A stretch of DNA of 16,624 bases, from contig DAOUFU010000101.1 in the NCBI GenBank assembly GCA_034429275.1, forward strand, positions 1-16,624, read 5' to 3'. Both the position numbers and the translations under genes were made by a program. A model generated the notes under the pieces. It had not been told where the DNA came from. It did no database searches and saw nothing but the letters and a program-made list of their open reading frames with translations. Each line of letters starts with the position of its first letter. Position 1 is the stretch's first letter. Source of the DNA: DAOUFU01 sp034429275 (GTDB lineage Bacteria; Chloroflexota; Anaerolineae; Aggregatilineales; Aggregatilineaceae). This document shows, piece after piece, positions 1-6,302 of the stretch.

Positions 1-231
1 TTCTTGATATTCGATGCGGAACACGTTGTTGAAGCCGCGCTTGAACGGCAACCGACGCACGAGAGGCAGCTGGCCGCCTTCGAAATACGGTCCCTTGCCG
101 CCACCGGTACGCGCGCCCTGGCCCTTGGTACCACGGCCCGCCGTCTTGCCCTGGCCCGCCGAAATACCACGCCCTACGCGCTTACGATCCTTGGTAGACC
201 CGTCTGCCGGGCGTAAATCGTGTAACTTCAT
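1..231 (-). CDS. rplO: 50S ribosomal protein L15 (N-terminal part, cut by window edge)
   Basis: L15 is a large-subunit protein that binds 23S rRNA late in 50S assembly. The 77 visible residues begin MKLHDLRPADGS and continue with the Gly/Arg/Lys-rich extension of the family (RVGRG, KTAGRGTKGQ at about 30–39, EGGQLPLVRRLP at about 51–62, KRGFNN). The frame is open to base 1, so the C-terminal half, the bulk of the globular domain, lies outside the window. The ATG at 231 overlaps the rpmD stop by 4 nt (ATGA), so translation is probably coupled to rpmD. Conservation leaves little doubt about identity. Confidence 0.97.
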   Translation of the reverse strand, partial: MKLHDLRPADGSTKDRKRVGRGISAGQGKTAGRGTKGQGARTGGGKGPYFEGGQLPLVRRLPFKRGFNNVFRIEYQE

Positions 232-419
232 GATTCGACTTCCTCTACCTCAACCAGGTGGCTGACCTTTGCGATCATCCCACGAACGGGCGGCGTGTCA
301 GGGTGTTCAACCGTGGCGTGCATCCGCCGCAGCCCCAACGCCTTCACCGTGTCTTTTTGGCGTTTGGTATATCCGATAGCGCTTCTCACCAGGGTGACGC
401 GCAGTTTTTTCTCACCCAT
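228..419 (-). CDS. rpmD: 50S ribosomal protein L30
   Basis: L30 is a small single-domain 50S protein; at 63 residues this copy has the usual bacterial length of about 60. It reads MGEKKLRVTLVRSAIGY, then QKDTVKALGLRRMH and a C-terminal MIAKVSHLVEVEEVES, the family's KR(H)T-x-L-GL-R core followed by the I-x-V-x-HLV-V strand. The frame is open a further 40 codons upstream, but that part lies inside rpsE and has no L30 similarity, so I chose the ATG at 419. This start overlaps the rpsE stop by 8 nt, and the rpmD stop overlaps the rplO start by 4 nt. The gene is therefore probably translated by coupling within rpsE-rpmD-rplO. Confidence 0.96.
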   Translation of the reverse strand: MGEKKLRVTLVRSAIGYTKRQKDTVKALGLRRMHATVEHPDTPPVRGMIAKVSHLVEVEEVES

Positions 420-954
420 TGTTCTTGCTCCCACGCTTCCAGAAGGGCTGGAGCTCGGCGGCGGTTTTGCCACGCATGGCTGCCAGCTCTTCAGCCTGCT
501 TGAGATCGCACAGTGCGGCCAAAGTCGCATGTGCCACATTCAAGGTGTTGGCGCTGCCCTGGCTCTTGCTCAGGATGTCGCGCACGCCCGCCGCTTCGAG
601 CACGGCGCGCACGCCACCACCGGCAATAACGCCGGTACCGGGCGACGCTGGCTTGAGCAGCACTTTCGCGCCACCATAACGTGCAGTCACCTCATGCGGA
701 ATCGTGGTACCCGTCAGCGAGACCTGGCGCATATTGCGGCGCGCGCGGTCAGATGCCTTGCGGATCGAATCCGGCACACCGCGTGCCTTGCCGATCCCGA
801 TCCCGACAGTCCCTCGATTATCACCCACTACGACAACGGCCCGGAAAGCGAAGCGACGACCACCCTTGACCACCTTGGCTACACGGGTGATGTCGATTAC
901 GCGCTCGTCCAGTTCTTCGCGGTCTTCATCACGCCGCGGTTCTCGTCTTCCCAT
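412..954 (-). CDS. rpsE: 30S ribosomal protein S5
   Basis: S5 sits near the decoding region on the solvent side of the 30S subunit and contributes to translational accuracy. The protein has 180 residues. The N-terminal S5 double-stranded-RNA-binding domain covers roughly residues 15–80 (VIDITRVAKVVKGGRRFAF, then VVVGDNRGTVGIGIGKA). The C-terminal domain has VLLKPASPGTGVIAGGGVRAVLEAAGV and the LSKSQGSANTLNV stretch typical of S5. Start ATG 954 is preceded by a GGAGAGG-type ribosome binding site. The 3' end overlaps rpmD by 8 nt. A 68-nt spacer separates it from rplR upstream. The N-terminus (MGRREPRRDEDREELDE) is charged and variable, as usual for the family. Confidence 0.98.
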   Translation of the reverse strand: MGRREPRRDEDREELDERVIDITRVAKVVKGGRRFAFRAVVVVGDNRGTVGIGIGKARGVPDSIRKASDRARRNMRQVSLTGTTIPHEVTARYGGAKVLLKPASPGTGVIAGGGVRAVLEAAGVRDILSKSQGSANTLNVAHATLAALCDLKQAEELAAMRGKTAAELQPFWKRGSKNNG

Positions 955-1022
955 GGTCCTCTCCAGTTATCCGCCCCGCCAGGCCCACACCGGCCAGCGG
1001 AGCAGGCTTATCGTGCAGCACC

Positions 1023-1385
1023 CTAGAACTTCAACCCAGCTTCGCGCGCGCCATCGGCCAGAGCCTTGACACGGCCATGATAGCGATACCCACCCCGGTC
1101 GAACACGACCTCGGTGACCCCTGCGGCCTGGGCGCGTTTGGCAACCAGCGTACCGACTAGCTTGGCGGCTTCCGTCTTCGGCTTGTCGGCCACCTGATCG
1201 CGCAGCTCGCGATCAATCGTTGAGGCCGAGGCCAGTGTATGCCCCGCAACATCATCGATCACCTGAGCATAAATGTGCCCCAGGCTGCGGAAGACATTCA
1301 AGCGAGGCCGCTCAGGAGTACCAGAGATCGTCGCGCGCACCCGGCGGTGACGGCGCAGACGTGCATTACGGCTTTTTTCGCTCAT
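1023..1385 (-). CDS. rplR: 50S ribosomal protein L18
   Basis: L18 binds 5S rRNA together with L5 and helps place it in the central protuberance. The 120 residues match the family from end to end: the basic N-terminus NARLRRHRRVRATISGT, then PERPRLNVFRSLGHIYAQVIDD (the strand-turn-strand that contacts 5S rRNA), and the C-terminal VVFDRGGYRYHGRVKALADGAREAGLKF, which is nearly invariant in bacteria. The start is ATG 1385. It lies 28 nt after rplF, without overlap. Nothing unusual is seen. Confidence 0.98.
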   Translation of the reverse strand: MSEKSRNARLRRHRRVRATISGTPERPRLNVFRSLGHIYAQVIDDVAGHTLASASTIDRELRDQVADKPKTEAAKLVGTLVAKRAQAAGVTEVVFDRGGYRYHGRVKALADGAREAGLKF

Positions 1386-1413
1386 TGACTTTTCACTCTC
1401 TCGACACTACAGC

Positions 1414-1956
1414 CTAGGCTTTACCGGTTTTGCCAGCCTTGCGACGGATGATTTCGTTCTCGTAGCGCACACCCTTGCCCAGATATGGCTCCGGCGGACG
1501 CTGTTTGCGAATGAAAGCGGCAGTCTCGCCTACCGCCTGCTTATCAATCCCTCGCACGCGGATGGTACGAGTACGCTCTTCCACCGAGAACTCGATCCCC
1601 GCTGGCGGCTCAACCGAAATCGGGTGCGAATAGCCCAGGTGCATCACCAACGTCTTGCCCTGCATCTCGGCGCGGTATCCTACACCCTCGATGACCAGGG
1701 CTTTTTCGAAACCCGTGCTTACCCCAGTGACCATATTGGCGATCAAGGCGCGCGCCATGCCATGCAAAGCACGGTGCTCACGCTCATCGCTGGGCCGGGT
1801 GACAACCACCTGCCCTCCGTCCTGGGCAATGCTGATCGCCGAAGGGAACGTATGGCTCAGCTCGCCCTTTGGCCCTTTGACGGTCACATCTGACCCGTCA
1901 ATGGTAACCTGGACCTTGCCCGGAATCGGGATCGGCTTCTTCCCAATGCGTGACAC
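1414..1956 (-). CDS. rplF: 50S ribosomal protein L6 (GTG start)
   Basis: L6 lies at the base of the L7/L12 stalk near the sarcin-ricin loop and the factor-binding site. The 180 residues contain the family's two similar alpha/beta domains: MSRIGKKPIPIPGKVQVTI with VKGPKGELS at about 28–36 in the first, and VIEGVGYRAEMQGKTLVMHLGYSHPI at about 88–113 in the second. The end is QRPPEPYLGKGVRYENEIIRRKAGK, the characteristic L6 C-terminus. The start codon is GTG, fixed by the MSRIGKKPI motif and by a purine-rich AAGGAAGG just upstream. The preceding spacer of 237 nt is the longest inside the ribosomal cluster and contains the rpsH-end repeats, so expression here may depend on its own ribosome loading. 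Confidence 0.98.
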   Translation of the reverse strand: MSRIGKKPIPIPGKVQVTIDGSDVTVKGPKGELSHTFPSAISIAQDGGQVVVTRPSDEREHRALHGMARALIANMVTGVSTGFEKALVIEGVGYRAEMQGKTLVMHLGYSHPISVEPPAGIEFSVEERTRTIRVRGIDKQAVGETAAFIRKQRPPEPYLGKGVRYENEIIRRKAGKTGKA

Positions 1957-2193
1957 GGTTCCTATCCTTCCTTGACTGTTCCAACGAGTTAATCAACCAG
2001 ATGCTTCTGGCGGGCCAGGGCGCTGTGTGGAATCTCTGGGCGAAGATCATCGGGGAAGCTAGCTCCTCAACGCCCTCGCCCAGCGACTCTACGTACACCC
2101 GTAGGCCCCTGTTCAGGCGTGTAGTAGGCGATCTGCCGTCATTACCAGACGGCGTCTGGTATCCAGACGATATCTGTTACCAGACGGCATCTG
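1957..2193. other. Unusually long rpsH–rplF spacer
   Basis: These 237 nt are the longest non-coding stretch inside the ribosomal protein cluster; most neighbouring gaps are under 100 nt. The rpsH-proximal third holds the tandem repeat/hairpin array described separately. A further partial match to the repeat core lies at about 1996–2002 (CATCTGG on the minus strand). The remainder has no gene I recognise. A minus-strand frame through 1898–2098 is open but runs into rplF out of frame and resembles no known protein. The rplF ribosome binding site occupies the last 20 nt or so. Confidence 0.6.
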
Positions 2194-2202
2194 TTACCAG
2201 AT
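2135..2202 (-). repeat. Four tandem 17–18-nt units starting at the end of rpsH, hairpin-forming
   Basis: Read on the minus strand, the units are ATCTGGTAACAGATGCC (2202–2186), GTCTGGTAACAGATATC (2185–2169), GTCTGGATACCAGACGCC (2168–2151) and a diverged GTCTGGTAATGACGGC (2150–2135). Unit 1 contains the last two codons (Ile-Trp) and the TAA stop of rpsH. In RNA, unit 1 folds as AUCUG-GUAA-CAGAU, a 5-bp stem with a GNRA-type tetraloop containing the stop codon. Unit 2 repeats this with one G·U pair. Unit 3 forms GUCUGG-AUA-CCAGAC. Unit 4 forms GCCGUC, a 7-nt loop, then GACGGC. A competing 8-bp stem spans units 3 and 4 (2143–2161). Sequence and pairing are read directly; any function is unknown. 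Confidence 0.8.
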
Positions 2203-2598
2203 GTAGCAAATCACCTCGCCACCCAGGCCTTGACGGCGCGCGTTCTGGCCGGTCATAACACCCTGCGGGGTGGTCAGGATCGCAATACCCATCCCACTCA
2301 GCACCCAGGGGATTTCGTTCTTGCCGACATAAATCCGGCGGCCCGGCTTGCTCACGCGTTGCAGGTTGGTGATCACGGGACGCCGCTCACGCCGTTTGCC
2401 CCAATACTTGAGGCGCAGGCTCAGCATGGCAACGGGCTGTTCGTCGCCGACCGTGTAATCCTCGATATAGCCTTCTTCTTTCAGGATTTTCGCAATCGCC
2501 TCTTTCATGTGCGAGGTCGGCATCGCCACTGTTGCATGGCCGACCATAATGGCATTGCGAACCCTGGTCAACATATCAGCGATGGGATCACTGTGCAT
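2194..2598 (-). CDS. rpsH: 30S ribosomal protein S8
   Basis: S8 binds 16S rRNA helix 21 early in 30S central-domain assembly. In enterobacteria it also represses the spc operon through its mRNA. The 134 residues begin MHSDPIADMLTRVRNAIMVGH and have the family's KEEGYIEDY segment (about 40–48) and the C-terminal S8 signature: KPGRRIYV, then LSGMGIAILTTPQGVMT, ending GGEVICYIW. The start is ATG 2598, 17 nt after the rpsN stop. The last codons and stop form the first unit of the tandem hairpin array just downstream. Because the C-terminal IW is conserved across S8 proteins, the coding end is probably the ancestral copy from which the downstream units arose. Confidence 0.98.
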   Translation of the reverse strand: MHSDPIADMLTRVRNAIMVGHATVAMPTSHMKEAIAKILKEEGYIEDYTVGDEQPVAMLSLRLKYWGKRRERRPVITNLQRVSKPGRRIYVGKNEIPWVLSGMGIAILTTPQGVMTGQNARRQGLGGEVICYIW

Positions 2599-2615
2599 GG
2601 TTCACTCCCATACCT

Positions 2616-2822
2616 TTACCAGCTCGACTTCACCACACCCGGAATCTTGCCTTCGAGGGCGAGTTCACGGAAGTGGATACGGCACAGGCCAAAACGGCGC
2701 AGATACCCATGAGGGCGTCCGCAAACTTTGCCCGAATGCGGGTCCACATACTGGCACCGGTTTTTCACCCGCACCTTGTATTTCCGCCGCGTTTCACGCG
2801 CGACCATTGACTTCTTTGCCAT
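2616..2822 (-). CDS. rpsN: 30S ribosomal protein S14, zinc type, with altered zinc site
   Basis: S14 is a late-assembling protein of the 30S head. This is the short zinc (Z) type: basic N-terminus MAKKSMVARETRRKYKVRVKNR, then CGRPHGYLRRFGLCRIHFRELA, ending GVVKSSW. It has 68 residues against the usual 61. The extra length comes from about eight residues (YVDPHSGK) inside the first zinc knuckle, giving C23-x10-C34 instead of Cys-x2-Cys. The second pair is C47-x2-H50, with His replacing the usual last Cys. Three Cys plus one His could still hold zinc. All flanking family residues are intact and in frame, so this is not a sequencing frameshift. The start is ATG 2822, 76 nt after rplE. Confidence 0.96.
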   Translation of the reverse strand: MAKKSMVARETRRKYKVRVKNRCQYVDPHSGKVCGRPHGYLRRFGLCRIHFRELALEGKIPGVVKSSW

Positions 2823-2851
2823 TCAACACCCTTCCCTAATGTCTCATCCAT

Positions 2852-2877
2852 CACGGGGGTGATTCGCCACCCCGGTG
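2852..2877 (-). promoter_or_regulatory. Strong hairpin in rplE–rpsN spacer
   Basis: On the minus strand CACCGGGGTG is followed by a 6-nt loop GCGAAT and CACCCCCGTG. This gives a 6-bp GC-rich inner stem, one C–C mismatch and a 3-bp outer stem. No U-tract follows, so it does not look like an intrinsic terminator. It lies about 30 nt before the rpsN start and could mark an RNA processing or translational control point. Function is inferred only from position and stability. Confidence 0.5.
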
Positions 2878-2898
2878 CATTGACAGCTCACCGAGTCA

Positions 2899-3447
2899 TT
2901 ACTGCTCGCGGAACGGCATCCCCAACAGCTTGAGCAGGCGGCGGCCTTCCTGGTCGGTCTGGGCCGTAGTCACGATGGTGATCTCGAACCCACGCACCTT
3001 GTCAATCTTGTCGTAGCTGATCTCCGGGAAGAGCAGCTGCTCACGAATACCCAGCGTATAGTTGCCGCGCCCATCGAACGCATCCGGGCTGATGCCGCTG
3101 AAGTCACGGGTACGAGGCAGCGCCACATTCATCAGGCGATCGAGCAGCGACCACATACGCTCACCGCGCAGGTCCACCTTGACACCGATCGCACGACCTT
3201 CGCGCAGCTTGAAAGCCGCCACGCTCAGGCGCGCCTTGGTGATGACCGGGGCCTGGCCGGTGATGGCGCGCAGGTCTTCGACCGCGCCATCGAGCGCCTT
3301 GGCATTGTCCAGGGCCTCGCCCACGCCCACGTTGAGCGTCACTTTTTTGATACGCGGAACCTGCATCAGGCTCGTGTATCCGAATTCTTCGACCAGCGCG
3401 GGAACGACTTCCTTACGGTAGCGCTCCAACAAACGGTTACTCGCCAT
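2899..3447 (-). CDS. rplE: 50S ribosomal protein L5
   Basis: L5 forms the 5S rRNA complex with L18 and L25-type proteins and contacts the P-site tRNA from the central protuberance. At 182 residues it has the usual length. Visible signatures are the N-terminal LLERYRKEVVPALVEEFGY, the L5 signature VPRIKKVTLNVGVGEA at about 30–45, the middle GQAPVITKARLSVAAFKLREG and PRTRDFSGIS, and the C-terminal IVTTAQTDQEGRRLLKLLGMPF. The start is ATG 3447, 30 nt downstream of rplX. The gap to rpsN downstream contains a stable hairpin. No oddities are seen in the protein. Confidence 0.98.
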   Translation of the reverse strand: MASNRLLERYRKEVVPALVEEFGYTSLMQVPRIKKVTLNVGVGEALDNAKALDGAVEDLRAITGQAPVITKARLSVAAFKLREGRAIGVKVDLRGERMWSLLDRLMNVALPRTRDFSGISPDAFDGRGNYTLGIREQLLFPEISYDKIDKVRGFEITIVTTAQTDQEGRRLLKLLGMPFREQ

Positions 3448-3477
3448 AGTTCTTTACCTCACTCCGCCCCAGACCGG

Positions 3478-3801
3478 TCAGTCCATATCCTGACCGCATT
3501 TGCGGCAGACGCGAACCTTGAACCCGTCATCATTCGTGCGAAAGCCCACCCGGACCGCCTTTTCACACTGCGGGCAAACCAACATCACGTTCGACAGGTG
3601 AATCGGCGCTTCAAATTCGATGATGCCCGGCTGGACCTGGCCACGCCCTGCCTGAACCGGACGCTGATGCTTCTTGACGATATTCACGCGCTCGACGACG
3701 ACCCGGTTTTCCTTCGGCAACACCCGAAGCACTGCCCCGCGCGTGCCTTTGTCTTTCCCGGCGATCACATCGACCGTATCGCCCTTCTTGATCCGTTGCA
3801 T
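3478..3801 (-). CDS. rplX: 50S ribosomal protein L24 with zinc ribbon
   Basis: L24 is one of the two proteins that nucleate 50S assembly on 23S rRNA domain I. The 107 residues start with the KOW motif (IKKGDTVDVIAGKDKGTRGAVLRVLP, about 4–29), followed by the basic segment VNIVKKHQRP and EAPIHLSNVMLVCP. A C-terminal zinc ribbon is intact: C76-x2-C79 and C99-x2-C102 (CPQC, CRKC). This is the C+ form, whereas many bacteria have lost these cysteines. The start is ATG 3801 in the conserved MxRIKKGD context, 36 nt after rplN. A TGA stop lies 30 nt before rplE. Confidence 0.98.
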   Translation of the reverse strand: MQRIKKGDTVDVIAGKDKGTRGAVLRVLPKENRVVVERVNIVKKHQRPVQAGRGQVQPGIIEFEAPIHLSNVMLVCPQCEKAVRVGFRTNDDGFKVRVCRKCGQDMD

Positions 3802-3837
3802 TGGTGTCTAACTCCCATCTCAAGCTGCCCGAACGCG

Positions 3838-4209
3838 CTAGAGCGTTTCGGGAGCCAGCGAGACGATCTTCATGAAGCCCTGCTCGCGCAGTTCACGCGC
3901 GACCGGGCCAAAGATACGAGTCCCGCGGGGGTCTTTGGTATCGCCCTGCAGGATCACCGCGGCGTTGTCGTCGAACTTGATGTACGACCCATCGCTGCGG
4001 CGATACTCTTTGGCGGTGCGCACCACGACCGCGCGGACAATTTCACTCTTCTTCACTGCGCCCTGAGGCGCTGCCGACTTCACGGTGCCGATGATGATAT
4101 CGCCCACCCCAGCATATTTGCGCTTGGAACTGCCCATGATATGGATGACCAGCAGTTCACGCGCGCCCGTGTTATCGGCCACCTTCAACCGCGATTCGTT
4201 CTGGATCAT
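3838..4209 (-). CDS. rplN: 50S ribosomal protein L14
   Basis: L14 lies at the subunit interface and forms intersubunit bridges with 16S rRNA. It has 123 residues, one more than the common 122. It starts MIQNESRLKVADNTGARELLVIHIMG, with the family signature GVGDIIIGTVKSA near 35–47. It continues VVVRTAKEYRRSDGSYIKFDDNAAVIL (about 61–87) and RGTRIFGPVARELREQGFMKIVSLAPETL, the highly conserved C-terminus. The start ATG 4209 is 32 nt after rpsQ. It lies in the canonical rpsQ-rplN-rplX order. Confidence 0.99.
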   Translation of the reverse strand: MIQNESRLKVADNTGARELLVIHIMGSSKRKYAGVGDIIIGTVKSAAPQGAVKKSEIVRAVVVRTAKEYRRSDGSYIKFDDNAAVILQGDTKDPRGTRIFGPVARELREQGFMKIVSLAPETL

Positions 4210-4241
4210 CTTACTTTGCCTCTATTCTGGCGGCTGCCAGG

Positions 4242-4505
4242 TTATGCTTCCGGTTGATCCGGCAGCGCCACTACGGCTTCGACGGCCCACCGCTTGGTTT
4301 TGCTGATCGGGCGGCTTTCCACGATAGTCACCAGCGCGCCCACCGGGATCGCGTTGGACTCGTCGTGCGCAAGATACTTCTTCGAGCTGCGCACGACCTT
4401 TTTGTAGAGCGGATGGCGGATCGTGCGGTCGACCTGGACGACCACCGTCTTTTCCATCGCGTTACGGATGACGCGGCCTTCCAGCCGGCGACGATTGTTA
4501 GGCAT
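4242..4505 (-). CDS. rpsQ: 30S ribosomal protein S17
   Basis: S17 is a primary 16S rRNA-binding protein with an OB fold. The 87 residues show the expected pattern: RRRLEGRVIRNAMEKTVVVQVDR at about 5–27, the loop IRHPLYKKVVRSSKKYLAHDE (about 29–49), then PVGALVTIVESRPISKTKRWAVEAVV, which ends in the family's ETRPLSKTKRW-like motif. The start ATG 4505 overlaps the end of rpmC by 8 nt, so translation is likely coupled to rpmC. Confidence 0.98.
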   Translation of the reverse strand: MPNNRRRLEGRVIRNAMEKTVVVQVDRTIRHPLYKKVVRSSKKYLAHDESNAIPVGALVTIVESRPISKTKRWAVEAVVALPDQPEA

Positions 4506-4725
4506 CTGCGGCCTCCTCCTGAACCAGTGCAGCAGCCAGTTCGCGCTCGCGCTGGATCGTCAGCAGCCGCGCAATCTGGCGCTTGAGCACGCGAATGCGC
4601 GAAAAGTCTTCGAGCTGGCCCAATTCCCACTGGAAGCGGAGATTGAACAGCTCCTGCTTGGCGTCGGTCAATGCTTGCGCCAGATCGACATCCGTCATCT
4701 TACGAAATTCGGCTGCCTTGCTCAT
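4498..4725 (-). CDS. rpmC: 50S ribosomal protein L29
   Basis: L29 sits at the polypeptide exit tunnel opening beside L23, where chaperones and targeting factors dock. The 75 residues form the usual two-helix hairpin: EFRKMTDVDLAQALTDAKQELFNLRFQWELGQLED, then RIRVLKRQIARLLTIQRERELA. The FNLRFQ and the RIR-x-x-KR-x-IAR-x-LT motifs are diagnostic. The C-terminal tail (AAALVQEEAADA) is acidic and slightly longer than average. ATG 4725 overlaps the rplP stop by 4 nt (ATGA), and the 3' end overlaps rpsQ by 8 nt, so three genes are translationally linked. Confidence 0.97.
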   Translation of the reverse strand: MSKAAEFRKMTDVDLAQALTDAKQELFNLRFQWELGQLEDFSRIRVLKRQIARLLTIQRERELAAALVQEEAADA

Positions 4726-5162
4726 TGTTGCTGTACCTCTTCACCCGAAATCGGATCGGTCCGCGTGACGAATTTGCACGCGATAGGCATCTTGTAGGCC
4801 GCCAGAGTCAGCGCAGCACGCGCTTCGGCCTCGTCGATGCCGGCCATCTCGAACATCATCCGGCCAGGACGCACGACCGCGACCCAGTGATCCACCGACC
4901 CCTTACCTTTACCCATGCGGCTTTCTGCAGCGCGCTTGGTCACAGGCTTGTCCGGGAAGATGCGAATCCACACGCGGCCACGGCGCTTGATGTGGCGCAT
5001 GATTGTGCGGCGGGCGGCTTCGATCTGGCGGCTGGTCACCCAGGCCGGCTCCAGGGCGATCAGGCCATATTCCCCAAACTGCACGGTATTCCCGCGTTGG
5101 GCTTTGCCTCGCATCCGCCCACGAAACTGCTTGCGGTGTTTTACCCGCTTTGGCATTAACAT
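4722..5162 (-). CDS. rplP: 50S ribosomal protein L16
   Basis: L16 helps shape the A site and the binding of the tRNA elbow in the 50S subunit. The 146 residues begin MLMPKRVKHRKQFRGRMRG and continue GNTVQFGEYGLIALEPAWVTSRQIEAARR (about 24–52), RRGRVWIRIFPDKPVTKRAAESRMGKGKG (about 60–88), VAVVRPGRMMFEM and the C-terminal AAYKMPIACKFV. These are family signatures. The start at ATG 5162 gives the usual MLMPKR N-terminus and has GAGGAG about 11 nt upstream. The second ATG at 5156 is internal. A 91-nt spacer follows rpsC. Confidence 0.98.
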   Translation of the reverse strand: MLMPKRVKHRKQFRGRMRGKAQRGNTVQFGEYGLIALEPAWVTSRQIEAARRTIMRHIKRRGRVWIRIFPDKPVTKRAAESRMGKGKGSVDHWVAVVRPGRMMFEMAGIDEAEARAALTLAAYKMPIACKFVTRTDPISGEEVQQQ

Positions 5163-5253
5163 GGTTTTGTGTACTCCTCAGTCATCAGAACCGCGTTCCA
5201 CTGCCTGGCCACGCCTCACACTTCAGCAAGCCTGGCAGCGCCAGAGGCCCTAC

Positions 5254-5937
5254 TTATTGACTCACGTAGACGTCGGTGGATTCTTCCTGGCGCGGCTTGC
5301 GCTCTTCCTGGCCAATCCGCTCGCCTTTGTAGATCCACACCTTGACGCCAATCCGGCCAAATGTCGTCAGCGCTTCTGCCGTTCCGTAGTCAATGTTCGA
5401 GCGCAGCGTGTTACGCGGCACGCGGCCTTCCATCTGCCACTCGCGGCGAGCCATTTCGGCCCCGGCCAGACGCCCACTCACCTGGATTTTGATCCCCTGC
5501 GCGCCCAGCCGCATCGCCTGGCCAATCGCGCGCTTCATCGCGCGGCTGTGGCCGATACGACGCTCAAGCTGGCCCGCGATATTCATGGCCACCAGGCGGG
5601 CATTCAGATCGGGCTTCTCGATTTCCTCAACCTCGACCTTCACCTTTTTGCCGGTGATCTTTTCCAGGCCCTGGCGCAGCTTCTTGACGCTTTCGCCTTT
5701 GCGACCGATCACAATGCCCGGCTTGGCGGTGAACAGCGAGACCTGCACCTGGTTCGGGTAGCGCTCGATTTCGACTTCCGCCACACCCGCCCGCTCGGCT
5801 TCTTTCTCGACGAACTGGCGAATCTGGAAGTCTTCCTGGAGCAACTCGCGGTAACGGTTGCCATCCGCATACCACCGCGCCGACCAGTCACGATTGATCT
5901 TCAGGCGGAACCCAATGGGATGTATCTTACGACCCAT
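5254..5937 (-). CDS. rpsC: 30S ribosomal protein S3
   Basis: S3 is part of the mRNA entry channel on the 30S head and contributes to mRNA unwinding. The protein has 227 residues. The N-terminal region is MGRKIHPIGFRLKINRDWSARWYAD. A type II KH domain follows at about 40–110 with its GRKG loop at 78–81 (GIVIGRKGESVKKL). The C-terminal S3 domain shows GIKIQVSGRLAGAEMARREW and LRSNIDYGTAEALTTFGRIGVKVWIYKGE. Start ATG 5937 shares its A with the rplV stop (TAATG), and GAGGAG inside the end of rplV is the probable ribosome binding site, so it is tightly coupled to rplV. Confidence 0.99.
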   Translation of the reverse strand: MGRKIHPIGFRLKINRDWSARWYADGNRYRELLQEDFQIRQFVEKEAERAGVAEVEIERYPNQVQVSLFTAKPGIVIGRKGESVKKLRQGLEKITGKKVKVEVEEIEKPDLNARLVAMNIAGQLERRIGHSRAMKRAIGQAMRLGAQGIKIQVSGRLAGAEMARREWQMEGRVPRNTLRSNIDYGTAEALTTFGRIGVKVWIYKGERIGQEERKPRQEESTDVYVSQ

Positions 5938-6284
5938 TACACATGCTCCTCATCACGCTCACGCAGCACAAGCGTGAGATGGCAAGTCCGCTTCACGCGC
6001 GGCTTATAACGCCCACGTGCACCGGCCTTGACGCGCTTCATGCTCGGCCCTTCATCCGCGCTCACATGAGAGATGCGCAGATCGGTCCGATTCATCTCAA
6101 AGTTCACTTCGGCATTCGATACCGCCGATTCGATCAGCTTATACAGGAAACGGGCTCCCTTTTGCGGCATGAACCGCAGCACCACCAGAGCTTGATCCGC
6201 GTCCATTTCACGCACCTGGTCACACACCAGGCGCATCTTTTGCGCTGAGATCGGCAGGTAACGGGCCGTTGCACGAACATCCAT
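5937..6284 (-). CDS. rplV: 50S ribosomal protein L22
   Basis: L22 lines the polypeptide exit tunnel with its long beta-hairpin and contacts all 23S rRNA domains. The 115 residues begin MDVRATARYLPISAQKMRLVCDQVR and contain LRFMPQKGARFLYKLIESAVSNAE at about 37–60. The tunnel hairpin is near 78–105 (DEGPSMKRVKAGARGRYKPRVKRTCHLTLVL). The start ATG 6284 lies 18 nt after the rpsS stop and has AAGGACAAAGGG upstream. The stop codon overlaps the rpsC start by one base. Confidence 0.98.
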   Translation of the reverse strand: MDVRATARYLPISAQKMRLVCDQVREMDADQALVVLRFMPQKGARFLYKLIESAVSNAEVNFEMNRTDLRISHVSADEGPSMKRVKAGARGRYKPRVKRTCHLTLVLRERDEEHV

Positions 6285-6302
6285 AGCCCTTTGTCCTTAT
6301 CC

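Noticed and set aside
1898..2098. Possible 66-codon minus-strand small gene in the rpsH–rplF spacer
   Set aside because: It overlaps rplF by 59 nt out of frame, starts without a ribosome binding site I can see and resembles nothing known.
2135..2202. CRISPR array
   Set aside because: The units are 17–18 nt and directly adjacent with no spacers, and no cas genes are present.
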